Notes: a model not told the origin generated them from the letters alone. Positions 34,073-46,967 are shown, numbered from the stretch's first letter. The stretch is DNA of 64,000 nt from Anaeramoeba flamelloides (GCA_027625915.1 JANTQA010000029.1:7998001-8062000); one strand, 5' to 3'. A program made the numbers and translations.

Positions 34073-35215
34073 TTTGCCTTAATATGCCGTGATAGTGTTT
34101 TTTTTTGAAGAATTTGTTTAAATGAATATAAATCCATCAAAATTTAATTAGGATATTGTTAAAACCAACTCCCAGCTCACTATTTTTGTTCAACAAACCC
34201 CCATAATTTTTTGTTAAAAATTGAAAATAAATAAAAATATTTTAGATTGTTTTTAATTTTTTAGTTATTAAAATCAAAATAATTTAATTAACAGCCAAAA
34301 GTGTGATGAAGTTGCTTCTTTTTTTGTTAGAAATTCAAATAAATAAAGAAAACCATTTTATTTTTTTGTAAAAATGAAAATTTAATTTGAATTTTTTTGT
34401 CTTGAAAAAATACAACTCGTATTTTTCTGTTCGGGGTGGAACACACCACCAAAAAAAAAACAATTTTAAAACCAAAATTGAAATTTAAGTATTCTTTCGA
34501 TGAGCTGAGAAAATAAATTTCTCTTTTTTGTTATTTTCTTCAACCAAAAAAATATAAAATCTAATTACTACAAAACATTCAAGTTATAAATAGTTTTCTT
34601 TCCGAGTATATTTACAATTTTTGAAACTTGTACAACAGTAAATAATCTCAAAAACAAAACTTATTAATAGAAAAGAGTACCAAATTATAAAGCTTATCCA
34701 AGATTTGAGTTTTTACAGAAAAAAAATCTTCAAAAAAATAGTAATTAAATATGATTTTCCAGTCTTACACTAAGTCTAAATATGGGTATATTCATTTAAA
34801 ATTTGTAATTGTTTCCGGTTTATTTCAAAAAAAATATTCCAAAAAAAAAATAAATAGCTTCTTTATATTTTGAAAAATATTAGTATTTCAAACATTTCTT
34901 TTTACATTAAAAATTTATCATGTATAAATCTCTTATGATCAAAAACCAGAGTACCTTAACTTTTTGAATCTTATTAAATTCAAATTTCAAAGAATAGTCA
35001 TTATTCAATTCCAAATTCATAGATTATTCATTTTATTCTCACAAGAGTTACAAAGTACAAGTTTATTTTCTTTGGTATTTTTTCCTTTATTAGTTTTGGA
35101 TTGAAAATTCTAATTCTTTTTCTAATATTCAGATATCAAAGTTAATATTATTTTTTGTATTGTGAGCTGAAAATTAGAAAAAAAAATAAAAATAAAATGG
35201 TAGCAAAAGACATTA
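34073..35215 (+). repeat. Family F dispersed repeat, copy F2
   Basis: Same orientation as F1 (10485-11645). Landmarks ggatattgttaaaacc near 34151, ttcaacaaaccccc near 34189, cattcaagtta near 34577, and a shared ctttggtattttttccttta near 35070. Old, non-coding. It starts about 330 bp after the CSN4 stop. Confidence 0.6.
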
Positions 35216-35585
35216 CTAATCGGAAAAAATAAAATTGAAAATTTTAAGTTTATATAATGACTTGTTTCATTAACCTTTTAATTTTAATAATAACATTTAT
35301 TTACTGTATAATCAAAAATTCCTCAATATGGAATTCTTGAGGTTATTTTATTTATTGTTACCTAATAATATCACTATTTTTAAAAGTATCTAATAGAGAA
35401 AAAGGGTGTTTTTTTCGTGGTAAGAAATTATATATAAATGGAAGGATAAATTTATAAAGTAAAACCAACTCAGAAATATTTTCTTTGATAGATAATAACT
35501 AATAGTTTGGAAAAGTTTATGTTTATCCAGTCATCTAATAAAACTGAAATAGATGTGTGAAATCCGTTGTGATAAATATTCAATG

Positions 35586-35730
35586 TTCTAGGTTTTCCAG
35601 AATTCAAAAGATGTGGGTAAAATTGTACGACTTTTACTGGATTGTATTAATTTCTGGAAAGTTAAAGGGGGTGTCAGAATTTTTCCAGAATTTGAAAACA
35701 TTGAGTAAAGATATATGAGTTTACATGATT
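35586..35730. repeat. Family L repeat, copy L2 (partial)
   Basis: Contains aggttttccagaattcaaaa near 35590 and inverse-type tttccagaatttgaaaaca near 35685. The decamer array of L1 is not evident. Non-coding. Confidence 0.4.
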
Positions 35731-37585
35731 TTTTTGAATTCTAAAAAAGATACTGGTTGTTTATATTCAATTTTGAAGAATAAAATATTTTATTTTTTAT
35801 TTCATAATAAACCAATTAATAGTTCTTTAATGGTTAAATTGTTGATTTTATTTATGAAAGATATTTAGTAAATATAAAATGATTTTAAAATATGTCATTT
35901 TAAATTCTAACTGTAAAAAAATATATATTTCAAATTATCCAGATTTAATAAATATCCTGATATTCTATTATTACAATACTAGAATAATAAAATTATTTAT
36001 AAAATATCGAAAATTTTTTATTTTTTATCTCTTTTATTTCATTCCAAAAATCTTTTTTTGGGTTACTATTCATTATTTCTTATTTTTTTCGAGTCTTTTT
36101 TTTACAAAAAAAAATATGTTAATATTATTAGTGAAAGTTTGGGGTTCTATATGAGTTTGAATATATTATGACGATTCTTATCATTTGATATTCGTTCAGA
36201 TGAATAGAGTGTTTTATCAAAGGTTGACATCTATTATTTTTATAATCTTTTTTTTTTTATTTTTATATTTTTTGTATAATTAAAAATATGGGTTTTCAAC
36301 AAAGTAGTCATTAAGAGTACAATTGTTTTTTGTTGTTTTACTATCTCATTTTTTATTTTTATTTTTATTATGAATTGGGCATCTCACAAATCCTAAAGTA
36401 GCAATGAAGAAAAATTTCGATTTTGAGCGACCAAAAATAAATTTTTGGGGGTTGTAAGTAATTTTTTATTTACAGCTGGTTTAAAGGAAAGTCTAATGTG
36501 ATAAATATCTTTTTAGATTTTTTATTTTTTAGAAATTGTAAAATGGAGTTTTCGAGTAGAATACTGATTAAAAACAAATTACTCCGAAAAACTCCATTTT
36601 TTGCAAAAATAGTGTATTTTAATTGTGTAAAAGATCATAAAAACCTTTAATAATTTTTAGAGAATCCAGATGTAATCTAAATTCAGAATTTAATTTAACT
36701 AAATATCCTTTATTTTTTTGAAGAAAAAATATTTTTCTTTCTTTTATATTATATTCACAATCTAATTGAATTTTAACCCTAAAAAAATCCCTGGTCATAT
36801 AATCTAAACGTATACTTTAATAATTTTAGAATCTTAAGATGTGTCCAACCCATAATTATCTGTCACAACAAAAAAATATATGGTGTATTTATTTTTTTAG
36901 TGGATATTGAATCGAAAAAATGCTACTTATAAATCTTTAAATGTTTTTCGTCAAAAATGATCTAATATTTATAATTTCTTTTCAAACTGAAATTGGGTTG
37001 AATACTCTATTTTATCTTACGTCTTTTCTTGTATCTTGTTATTATTGGTAACTGAAATTATAAAAGGTATAAAATTTTCACTTTATTTCCCAATGATTCT
37101 TGTTCACAATATTATTAAACAAAGAAATTGATTGTTGTTTGTGATCTCTATTTGTTTATTTGGTCCTTTTTTTATTCTATATATTACCATATATTGAGTT
37201 AACCAATAATCCTAAATGAAAAGATTAATAAATATTGAAAAAAAAAAAAAATCAAGTAAAATTTTCACACTTTTAAATGTCAAATATCAATATCTATCAA
37301 TTGAACAATATATCAAATTGATTAAAAAATATGGTGTAAGGTTAATCTTGAGATCAATTAGATTTAAGAATTAAGTTTGCAATTCAATTTATAGAAGAGT
37401 TTCTTCAGGGTATGTGTTGAAAAATAATTACTAATTAATTTCCCTGTCTTAATTAATTACATAAATAAATTGATATTCAAACAACAAATTTTGTTGACAT
37501 TAAAAGTTTTGGAAATTGAACAACTCATTTTTTGTAAAAAATTGTTAATTGCTTTAATTTTTAATAATTTAATTTTTTCTTTTCA
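35731..37585. other. Upstream region of the GrpE gene, no gene seen
   Basis: The 91-codon open frame at 35879-36154 is I/F/K/Y-rich A/T-run translation and lacks any motif. A hairpin at 36539-36603 has arms aaaatggagttttcgagta and the inverse, likely a small repeat remnant. Confidence 0.45.
36539..36603. repeat. Hairpin with ~20-bp arms
   Basis: Left arm aaaatggagttttcgagta; right arm ttactccgaaaaactccat, about 25 bp apart. It may be a transposon end pair or an RNA hairpin; no second copy seen. Confidence 0.5.
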
Positions 37586-38293
37586 ATGATACCAATCTTT
37601 CAAGCAACAACCTCACAATTTTCACAATACCCATTTTCAGTTTCTTTTGGATCCTCACTCAAAAGACATTTTACAAACATTCCAGACAATAATAGTAATA
37701 ATAGTGATAATGGTAATAACAAACCTGAAAACGATCTGAACAACAAAACTGAAAACAATATTGATAACAAAACAGAAAAAGATGAAAAAACCATTTTACA
37801 AGAAAGAGTTACTGAATTAGAAAACGAATTAAAGGAAAGCAAAGACACTCTCCTCAGATCTCTTGCAGAACAACAAAACCAATCGAAAAGATTACGAAAG
37901 CAAATGAAGGAAACACGAAGCTTTGCTGTTACGGATTTTTCAAAATCCTTGTTGGAAGTTGCAGACAATTTGGATCGAGCATTAAAAAGTTCACCAAGTC
38001 CATCCGATGAGCTTTCGACCGAATACAAAAGCTTGCACGAAGGTGTTGTCCTTACCGAAAAGATCTTGCATAATGTGTTTTCAAAGTATGGTATTGTTAA
38101 AATTGGTTGTAAAGAAGGAGACAAATTTGACTACAAACTCCACAATGCCGTTGTAACCATCCCACAATCTAATTATAATAATGGAGAAATTGGTTTAATA
38201 ATCCAGCGCGGATACAAAATTAAAGAAAGAATACTTCGAGCAGTAGGCGTTGGTGTTGTCAAAAAAGAAGATGAAGAAGACAAAAAGAATTAA
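37586..38293 (+). CDS. GrpE-type nucleotide exchange factor, organellar
   Basis: Releases ADP from organellar Hsp70, supporting protein import and folding (Mge1 in yeast). 235 residues, single exon. Residues 1-30 are Ser/Phe/Gln-rich with K26 and R27 and no acidic residue, consistent with a matrix presequence; 34-68 is an Asn/Asp/Lys linker; 68-115 is the long coiled-coil of GrpE; 116-165 the helical part (LLEVADNLDRAL); 166-227 the beta domain with the family signature GYKIKERILRAVGVGVVKK. FDYKLHNAVV matches the F.P..H.AV block with P changed to Y. The C-terminus is short and charged. Confidence 0.93.
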   Translation: MIPIFQATTSQFSQYPFSVSFGSSLKRHFTNIPDNNSNNSDNGNNKPENDLNNKTENNIDNKTEKDEKTILQERVTELENELKESKDTLLRSLAEQQNQSKRLRKQMKETRSFAVTDFSKSLLEVADNLDRALKSSPSPSDELSTEYKSLHEGVVLTEKILHNVFSKYGIVKIGCKEGDKFDYKLHNAVVTIPQSNYNNGEIGLIIQRGYKIKERILRAVGVGVVKKEDEEDKKN

Positions 38294-38828
38294 ATGATAA
38301 CAAGAATAAAAATAAGTTTAAGTTTAAGAATACGAAATAGAATAAGAACAAGGACAAGAATCGTTGGAATGTGCAAAACAACAAACAAAACACATTTTTA
38401 TGTTTTTTAAAAAGTTTATTCCTATGACATCCGTTTTCAATTCTTTCTTTTATTTCCATGGATAAAATAATATATTTGAAAAAACAACATATTTCGAATC
38501 CACTCATTTCCTACTCTTGTTAATTCCATTCCCCTCCTCATTTTTTAAGATTTGTTTCAGATCATTTTATAGAGGTGTGAATATTTTTGGTTTCTATCAA
38601 GTGTTTGGCTGAAAAACGGAAAAGGTTAACCAAACGATTCTTTATATTTTTGCTTGGTTTATATCTCATCCAAAAAATCCTGTTTCAAAATCCAAAAATA
38701 GAGAATGTAGAATCTGACTTTATTAAATTTACCAAACAAAAATTCAAATTATTTTGCCTTCATTTTAGGATTAATATTTTTAAAAAGAAAAATTTGTTTT
38801 ATGAATCAAATTCAAAATTTTTTTGAAT

Positions 38829-39282
38829 AACTGTTGAGAGAAAAATGTTGGACAGAGAAAAATGGTTGTACACCATTTTTAATTGGGAACATTAGTAAAA
38901 CTGAAAATCAATCCTATTGATAACTAGGTGAATTTTATATAAATCCAGGTTTAAATGTGTTACAAGTTCATTAATCCGGGGTGTGTGTAGAATACTCATT
39001 TGAATGGTTGACAACTAAAGTAGATCATGCTATTTTAACAAAAATCCAAGTTTTAGTAAAGTTTACTATTAATTCTGAAAATGGTAATTTTTAAACTTAC
39101 TTTAGATTATTAGAGATAAGGTTTTGAAAAAGTAGAATTACATTAATCGTTATTCTAATAAGTAGATTATTGTTATTTTCTTTAGTTATTTCACAAACGA
39201 TTGAAATAAAAATCATTTTCAGTAATGTTCACAATTAAAATTGTGCCCAACTATTTTTCTCTGTCCAACATTTTTCTCTGAA
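38829..39282. mobile_element. Family D MITE, copy D2
   Basis: About 450 bp with near-identical inverted ends: agagaaaaatgttggacaga on the left and the exact inverse at 39250-39276, then gggcacaatttt-type continuation. This is the cleanest D copy. Internal tcactaatccgg-type block at 38970 resembles D1 at 7370. Non-coding. Confidence 0.7.
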
Positions 39283-39402
39283 CAGTAAGAATAAAAATAA
39301 TTTACCTTATGATCGCTGAAAAGAAAATTAGTCTTTAAACAATTTTTATCGATGAAAAAATAGAGATCAAAAGTTTCTTGGTTATTATTTTTTGTTTTTT
39401 TC

Positions 39403-40156
39403 TCAAGGATCTAGTCATTTACCCTGGATTTGCTCCATACTCAAGGAGTGAATTGAAATAAAAAAAAGGGTATTGAGAAATAGCCCTTCTTTTGGTTGAC
39501 AAAATTCAATTCAAATAACAAAAAATAATTTTGAGAGGATCTCATTTGACAAAAAATTCAAACATCAAAAAAAAAGTTCAAAAGAATTCTCAATTCCAAA
39601 AAATCCAAATTTAAATAAAAAAAATATATAAAAAGACTCTCTATTTCAATAAATACGAATTTAAAAAAAAATCCTTGTTTCTTTTTTTAAATTTTTAAAG
39701 AGTTAAATTTCTTCAATTTAGAAAAATTGTTTTTATAAGTATACAATCAATATAATTTAATTTAATCTAATTTGTGGTTATTATGTAACCATCTAAATTT
39801 AACAGAGTAAGGATTTGGTAACATTCTTGAGAAAAAAAATAACTAATTGAGAAAAAAAGGAAAAAAATAAAAAAAAAAATCTTCAAGATCTCAAAAAGGG
39901 TCAAACAGTAAACTCTTCAAAACTAACACGGTTGTTTTCAAAATTATAAATGACAATCATTCAAATTGGAAATTTGAGTATAATTCTTTGGTACTTTTTT
40001 CTAAAAATGTCCTCATTTCTGATTGTTGGTTTTTGGGGATCGATTACAAATCATAGTTTGGCTAGTTTTTGATTTGTTATTGGGCAATCATTAAAATTAC
40101 ATTTTTTTTTTTTTGATTACTGATAATTATTTTACCTTAAATGACTTGACCCCAGG
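39403..40156 (-). mobile_element. Family J element, copy J2 (inverted relative to J1)
   Basis: Reverse-complement match to 5664-6407 over about 750 bp: ccaaaagaagggc-type block near 39485-39500, gatctcaaaaagggtcaaac near 39890, and end block aatgacttgacccc near 40140. The flanking TTAA is degraded (tcaa at the left), so older than or as old as J1. Confidence 0.55.
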
Positions 40157-40194
40157 ATAATTGTTTGTTTTTTTTTTGACATTATTCTGAGATC

Positions 40195-40600
40195 TATCGT
40201 CATTGATTAAAAATGTGCTATCCGAAAGTTATTGGTAGTGTGAAAATGATTGTAGAGAAATTATATTGATTTCTATTAGAATTTTCTTGGTTCTTCAATA
40301 GAAGATCAAAACGAACATTGTTGTTTTTTTCAATGCCCATCATTAAGAATATTATTGTTTTTTTTTCAATTGATTCATCCCAAGAATTTATGTTTTTTAA
40401 TTTTTAAGAAAATATAGCCCTTTATCTGTTTTACTTCGCTTGGTTATCAACTCTTCTTGGGTGTATATTTTTCAACTTTATTTATTTATTCTTCAATATC
40501 CAATTATCAAAAATAATTTCTATTTTGAAAAATTTTTTGGCAACTTTGGTAAAAATAAAGTTTATTATCAAGGATTTTTAATAAAAAAAAAAAAATGAAA
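40195..40600 (+). repeat. Family K repeat, copy K1
   Basis: Aligns with 43025-43400 in the same orientation: agatcaaaacgaacatt near 40301 and 43111, aaaatgattg-agagaaat near 40245 and 43052, and gttttact.c near 40429 and 43196. Non-coding. Confidence 0.5.
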
Positions 40601-41689
40601 TAACCATTTTTACGGGAAAGTGGTAATTTCAAGATTAATTGTATTAATTGTATCAATATCTAAATTGGAATAGTTCAAATATTCAATAATATAACAACAA
40701 ATTGTTTCATAATGATAAATTATCTCATACCAAAATCATTTTTTTACAATTATATTTTATTTTCACTTCAAAATCTAAACTTTTTGAAAAAAAAAGTTCA
40801 AGAAGAACAAAATCTATATTTTTGTTGAGAAATCTCAATTTAAAAAATTTAAGAATGGAGTTAAAAGATAAATCTAAAACCGGATAATTATTTTTTCTAA
40901 TCAGAAAAAAAAAATTGATAAATGCAATTTGATTAAATAAAATAAATGTTTATGAACAAAAGAATAATTTATTTTCCAATTTTAAATGGTTAATAAGAAC
41001 AATTAAATCATTTATAATGAAATTTTGAGTCTTCTATTTCCAGAAACGAATATTTTTTATTCCATAATTCATTTATTTTAAAACATACCAACAATACAAA
41101 TACAAAGGTTATCTCTTGATTAATTAATCTATAATACCAGTTAAATTAAACAATTTGAAAATTTTTATATAAACATATTAAATTACATAAAGTTAACTAT
41201 CTAGAGACAAATCTTCAAAATTTAAAACCTTTTAATTATTTCATGATAAAACCAAATTTTGCTTTTAAAGTTATAATTCTTAAAGCTTTTTCATTTTCAA
41301 TCGGATTTTTAGTTTTACTTTTTAAGGATTTTTAAGTCTAAACTCGAAGATGAGATAAAATGTACAAAATAATGAAAATTAGGTAAAAAACACTCGCATC
41401 CCAAAAAAGATTAATCATGGAACCACATCATCTTTTTTTAGTTTTTTTTTTCAATACTAACAAAAAATCTATAAAATATATCAAAAAAAAAAAAAAATGT
41501 ATCTATGAAGGGTGGATGTATTTCAACAATAGGAGTGATCCAGTTTCTGGAAAACAAAAGAATAAAAAGAATTGATTTGGTCAAATAAATTGAAGGTTTA
41601 GTAAATATGAGAATTGAATAAATCGCAGATGAATATATTCATTTGTTAATTATGAAAAGGAAATCAAAATAATTATAAATTAATCCAAA
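40601..41689. other. Intergenic, no gene seen
   Basis: A 61-codon plus frame at 40702-40887 lacks motifs. A slightly richer patch at 41495-41560 (gaagggtggatgtatttcaa) could be old coding or repeat sequence but is too short to call. Confidence 0.4.
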
Positions 41690-42730
41690 AAAAAAAAAAT
41701 AAACTAAATAAAACTATTTATTTTTTGTTCTCGTTTATAAAATTTGACAAAATGGCTTATTCTTTATTTGTTTTTATCATTTATTTCTTCGTGGGAATAT
41801 TTTTTGTTTGTAAATATTTTTGAGTAATAAATTGCTTTTTACTTTTAAAGAATTTTTTTCAAGAATTTAAATACAAATTTTGATTAAATTATCTATTTTG
41901 GATTTGATTCGGAAAATAGCATATTTTTTAAATCTTCTTTAAAAATATTGATTATTTGAATATTTTTCTATGATTGTATAATTCTTTATTACCTATTGAA
42001 TTGAAAACTTAAAATAATTCGGGGTTTCATTGAAATTATTCTTTTTTTTTTTTAAATTGAATATTTTGTAACTGTTTTTTTGATTTCAAGAATTCGAGGC
42101 CTTTTACGGAATAATTGAAATAATGTTTTTTTTTTAGACTTTTTTCGATAATATTGTTTGAAAAAAGAATTTTGAAACCCAAGTTTGTTAATATAATTTA
42201 ATAGTAACTTTTAATGAATGGTAATGGGGTGGAGAATTAAAGTTAAAACGCATTAGTTGACTCTTTCTATAAAAGAAAATAATAAATTATTTTTGAAAAT
42301 AGGCTTTAGTTCGATTTTGTGTTTCTTGATTCCAATTGGTTCATTTAGAAAGGTCGATCTTTTTTATTTGGTTTTCAAAAGGAAAACATTTTTATAAGAT
42401 TCATGCCCTCCAATCTTTTTTTTTTTTGTTTATTCTCTAATTAGTTTCGATTATTCCCATAACCCCCATTCCGAGAATAAAAACTATTAATTTAACAAAA
42501 ACAAAAATTTTATAATAAAAATTGTTAAAAAAATGAAAATTTTTAGATTAAACCTGAATTTTCATATATTTTTTTCCCAAATAGAAAACATAATGATATT
42601 TTGGCTTCAAATTTTTAATATTTGTGTAGCACTCAAAAAAACCTATTTCAATAAGGTTACTCGGATTAAAAAATTTAAAATTGGTAATATTTACCTACTT
42701 TCTTTAAAAAAAGATGACTTTTTTGATCCC
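41690..42730 (+). repeat. Family H dispersed repeat, copy H3
   Basis: Aligns with H1 from aaaatttgacaaaatggctt onward and runs through tagcactcaaaaaaaccta near 42628, which matches H1 near 1546. Unlike H1, no C element sits at its right end, so H3 gives the uninterrupted version. Confidence 0.55.
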
Positions 42731-43024
42731 AATTAGATTAATTTTGTTTGTTTTTTAAATTTTCCTAGGAATGTATATAAAGAAATCATTTTCCAGCCAA
42801 AGGGGTGTATTTTTTGTGTGTGTGAATTACTTGTGTTTAAAGGGTTTCAATTATTATTAGAGGGAAAATTTATTTTTTAGAAAATTTAAAATTGAAATCA
42901 TTTTTTCCTTTTTTCAACATTTTTTCGTAATTTATCTTTTTGCTCTAGATTTTTTTTGGATACCTAATTCAAGTGCAAATTATTTTTTTTATTACAAGAT
43001 CGATATTCAATTGATACAATCATG

Positions 43025-43400
43025 TTATTCTATAGATGATGAAACAGTAAAAATGATTGGAGAGAAATAATATTGATTACTATTCGATTTTTATTTGGAT
43101 CTTCAATTGAAGATCAAAACGAACATTCTTGTTTCTTTCAAATGACCATATAATTTTATTTTTTCTATTTTTAAGGAAAATCTATTGATTTATTCGTTTT
43201 ACTTCATACAGATTATCAACTATCCTTTAATATGTACTATTCTTCTGATTTCTTATTTGTTTTTTTAAAAGTTCAAATTATATAAAATAATTGATATTTT
43301 GATAAAAGTGTTTTTCCTATTTGACTGAAACAAAGTTTAGAATAATTCTTGTTCAAGCATATGTCAAGTGACCATTTCTGTGAGAAACTTTTTGAAGAAA
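43025..43400 (+). repeat. Family K repeat, copy K2
   Basis: Second copy of the K1 sequence (40195-40600), same orientation, 2.8 kb apart with H3 between them. Non-coding. Confidence 0.5.
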
Positions 43401-43853
43401 TTTTCATTATAATCAAATAATGGTTTCAAATAATTATTGAAAATAGTTAGTCATTACAGTAAAAAAATAGCTTTTTCAAAAAACAAAATATTGATTTTTG
43501 GGAGCGCTGAATCAAAAAAAAATTTGAACATCTCGTCAATACAAATTTAAGAAATTGATTTTTATTTATGAACATTTCTTTGTTTAATTTGAAACAACAA
43601 AAACCCAATTAGTAATAAGAATAAAAATAAAAAAAAAAAGATGAAAATTATATTGATCAGTTATTTTTATATTTAGAAATTGGTTTTTCAAAAAATAAAA
43701 CAAGTTCATTGGTGTTCGAAGTTCGAGTAAAGAACCACATTTAATAATAACTTTAAAATAAATTAATAAAAAATTAGAAAAAAGCTTAAATTCAGAAATT
43801 AAAATAAAAACAAGAATATTTAGCCACGATAAGTGATCAGAAAACCATAACAT

Positions 43854-44624
43854 TTATTTCATATCTTTTCTTGCTTTAAGTTCACGAGCCTGTTGTGTGT
43901 TAAAAGTTGTTTGATTCAGATCATTTTGTTTGAGATTAATAATTAATTTGTGATGAGAAAAAAAAAAGTAATCGATAAAAAAAAAAGAAAAAAATTTTCA
44001 TTTTAGAGATCCCATAAGTAATTTGTGAGGAGAAAAATAAAAAAAAAATAAAAAAAAAAAAAAGAATTTACATCTTGACATAAAGCTAACATTAATAATG
44101 GTGGTGTAGTCATAAGACAATCCATTAATACAGATTCTTCAAATCCGTATTTGCTTCTAATTTGTTGTCTTGTAAAGTATTCACGTGGACAACCTTAATT
44201 TAATTAAAAAGAAAAAAAATAAAAAAAATTTCCAATAAATAAAAAATGAAGAAAAAAAAAATAATTTAGTCAAGAAAAAAATGGAGTAAAAAAAGAAAAA
44301 AAAGTTGATCTTAGGATTAACATACATAAACAATCACACAAGTTACATTCTCTTTCGTCAGCACCAGCTTTGTTTCCAGCAAGTACTAAACAAGGGCAAA
44401 AGATAGTTTTTAAACCTAAAAAAGAAATCAAATTGCGAAGTAATTTTTTTGTTTTGTTTTGTTTTGTTTTGTTTTGTTTGGTTTGATAAAATAAAAAAAG
44501 AAAAAAAAAAAAAAATTAATATTTAAACAAAAAAAGGCTTTATTTAAAAAAAAAAAAAAAAAAAACTTACAGATTGGAATATCTGATAAACATTGGAGAA
44601 AGCTTGTGTCCCAGTAATTAGTCA
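43854..44624 (-). CDS. PLAC8-family cysteine-rich protein, four small exons, 5' end incomplete
   Basis: PLAC8 proteins are small membrane-associated Cys-rich proteins with diverse roles (growth control, metal handling). Minus-strand exons 44624-44571 (54 nt), 44415-44326 (90), 44193-44072 (122) and 43889-43854 (36, with stop) join in phase (donors GTAAGT, GTATGT, GTAAAT). The product shows the family order: YWDTSFLQCLSDIPIC; FCPCLVLAGNK; ECNLCDCLCCPR; R..YGFEESVLMDCLMTTPP; LALCQDARELK at the C-terminus, as in PLAC8/cornifelin (CQ..REL). About 100 residues are visible. The first exon begins at acceptor attag with a split codon, so a further 5' exon exists; no convincing one was found up to 45.0 kb. 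The usual W of the domain start is W in NYWD. Confidence 0.85.
44451..44480 (+). repeat. (GTTTT)n microsatellite
   Basis: Six tandem gtttt units within the first visible intron of the PLAC8 gene (44416-44570). Confidence 0.9.
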
Positions 44625-45120
44625 CTAATAAAAAATAAATCAAAATAAAATAAAAAAAAAAAAGTTGTTTTTTAAACAATTAAATAAAAAGGTTTTGAGA
44701 ATGTTATTCAGATCTGATCCAGGGTTGACTTTTGCTTCAAATTTAAATAAAAATTAAAAAGAAACCAAAAAGAAATAAATTACTTTTGATAAGTTATTAA
44801 AAATTGAAAAAGAGAAAAAATGATTGTAAAACCCAAAAACTTTTTGAAACAATTCTGAAGATATTGCAAGATTTCAGAAAAGTCGACAATAAAATTACGA
44901 ATTTTTTTATTGTTCTGTAAAAGCCTTGTCCACAAAACTATTTAACAATTTATTAACAACAAGAGAATTTTTAAATTCATGAAACAAACTACAGACTCTT
45001 CTTTAGTCTGTAAGATTTATGTTTAAAAAATTCCTGTTTCGAATAAAAATAATTAGAAAATTCAAAATCTTTTCAAACAAACTAGAATTATTATTAAAAA
45101 GAATTTTAATGAATACTTTC

Positions 45121-45348
45121 AGGGAGAACACTTCAAAAGAGAATTCTAATCTTAATAGATGAAATTGATTTTGTTTCTGGTTTGGATCTTCTTACAAGAC
45201 AAGATTTTTTGGACTTTTTAGAATCGACTAGGATTTTCAGAATAAAACTAACTTTGAAAAAGGGAGTTGTTTTCAAAAGAACACTTTTACCAAACATCAA
45301 AAGCCCAGTTAACAAAAAAAAATGGAAACCAAGTTCTTACTGGTATTG
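45121..45348 (+). other. Coding-like island after an acceptor-like tttcag (unrecognised)
   Basis: The plus strand is open for about 72 codons, with balanced composition and an acidic hydrophobic core (ILILIDEIDFVSGLDLLTRQ) that resembles a Walker B-type stretch. It ends at TGA near 45348. No domain can be named and no companion exon was found. An inverted repeat follows at 45385-45510. Confidence 0.2.
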
Positions 45349-45572
45349 AAAATTTTACGGGACAAGCTTTGTGTGAGTTATTTTTTCAGATTCTTATTTT
45401 TTAAGAATCTTGTTTTCGACGAGACACAGTATTAAACAAATTAATCTTGATTTAAAATTTCAATTATCTTCTTTGAAATTGATTATTCTTTAAAAAATAA
45501 GAAAATCTGTAATGGAAGTGTTAATTCCCCCCCCTTTATTATTTAAAATCTCCAAAATATAAGATACTATTT

Positions 45573-45784
45573 GTTGTAAAATAAATGGAACAAAATTTTC
45601 ATTCAGCTTTCCAAAAAGGTATTTGAAATCTTATACAATTTCATTTTTTTAATTCCATAAATCAGTTTAAATTATCAATTTTCTCTAATAGAATTGGGAA
45701 CTTTGATGGTTTGTTTTAATTCTTGGAGAAGTTGTTGTTTTTTGGAAAGATGAATGAAAATATCGATCTTATTATTTTACAATT
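45573..45784. mobile_element. Family M MITE, copy M3
   Basis: About 212 bp. Left ttgtaaaataaatggaacaa then ttcattcagctttcc; the right end is the near-exact inverse (ggaaagatgaatgaaaat, then attattttacaatta). The most complete M copy. Non-coding. Confidence 0.65.
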
Positions 45785-46011
45785 AATAGTATAAAAAAGA
45801 ACCAAACAAATAAATACAAAACACAAATTGTAATCTATTTCTTTGAAAATTAATTTGATAATGAAAAAGACAAAAAAGAAAATGATCTTCTTTTCCAATT
45901 CATTCAAATACCAGCCTTGATTTGTGTACAACGTTTGTACCTAAAATGAATTCTTCTGCAAAGAAACTCTTAGCCAACTGGTAACAGTTTTTTGTCTCTA
46001 CACAAAACAAA

Positions 46012-46206
46012 AGACTAACAAGAATTTCAACAATTCGTAGAACAATCAACAAATTACTGAGTAATTCTAATTTCAGAATAACAAGTTACGATCCCTGGGC
46101 AATTTTTCCTTTGATAACAACAACAAATGAACCCAAAAAAAAAATCAAACAGATGTCCAAACACATAAGAAAAAATAGTTACAAACTGTTTTATGGGGAA
46201 TTTGGA
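46012..46206 (+). other. Coding-like stretch left of A3 (unrecognised)
   Basis: Plus-strand open frame of about 65 codons with protein-like composition (for example RITSYDPWAIFPLITTTNEP). It has no recognised domain, no start and runs into element A3. The stretch just right of A3 (46968-47090) is also open and Lys/Thr-rich. It may be a decayed gene hit by A3; identity unknown, so no function is offered. Confidence 0.25.
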
Positions 46207-46967
46207 TTCAGAGATTAGCATCTACAAATAAGAAGCCTAAAATCAAAGTATGTTGTTATTGGGTGTAACCACATTAATGCTACATAGTTCCAATATCTTT
46301 AAAAAATCGATTTTTCAAGTAGTAATATTTGTTGATCTCGTCAGTTATAATAGATCATTGTATTAGTAAAAAACTCGACAATATCAGAAAAAAATCCGTC
46401 TTTCATCACAAATTTAAAGGATTAATTATCAATATGGAGACTCCAAAGTTGCAAAATATCTTACTTAAATTTGTGGTCAAATTTTGATTAATAACTAAAA
46501 AATTCAATTTTTTTAAAAAAATTAAATAATTAAAGAATAGATTTTTTTGACAAATTATTATTGAGATCTTGGAAATAAATTGCTATGGCAATTATATTTA
46601 TAAAAAGCCAATATAAATAATAAGTCTTTGGTGTTTTTATGTTGATCATTATTGTGTAAATCTTTGGAATTAATAAATTTAAAAAATAGTTACTTTAAGA
46701 AATTATAAAGACAAATTATTTATTACCTGATTAATATTATTTTGGTTTTTCTTTTTTTTTGATTTGGAAATTAATTCAAAAAAAAAATTCTAAAATTGAT
46801 ATTTTTTTAAAGTGATCATCACAGTAAAAAATGTAATAATTTATTGTCCAATAAGATTTATAATCGATTTTTTAGTGCTATTTGAGCCATGGTACACTAA
46901 TATCATTCACACCCAATTACACCATTCTTTGATTATCGAGAAATCTATAATGACACCGATCCCTTAA
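46207..46967 (+). mobile_element. Family A TTAA element, copy A3
   Basis: About 760 bp, same orientation as A2. Left end ttcagagattagcatctaca (TTAA decayed to TTCA), right end gacaccgatcccttaa with TTAA at 46964-46967. Internal landmarks tgttgatctcgtca near 46328 and gagccatggtacactaatat near 46884. Confidence 0.75.

Noticed and set aside
35879-36154. 91-codon I/F/K/Y-rich frame that looks like a membrane protein
   Set aside because: Composition equals that of translated A/T-rich spacer; no motif, no conserved neighbour.
44451-44480. (GTTTT)n as a regulatory array
   Set aside because: Simple microsatellite in a short intron; nothing indicates function.
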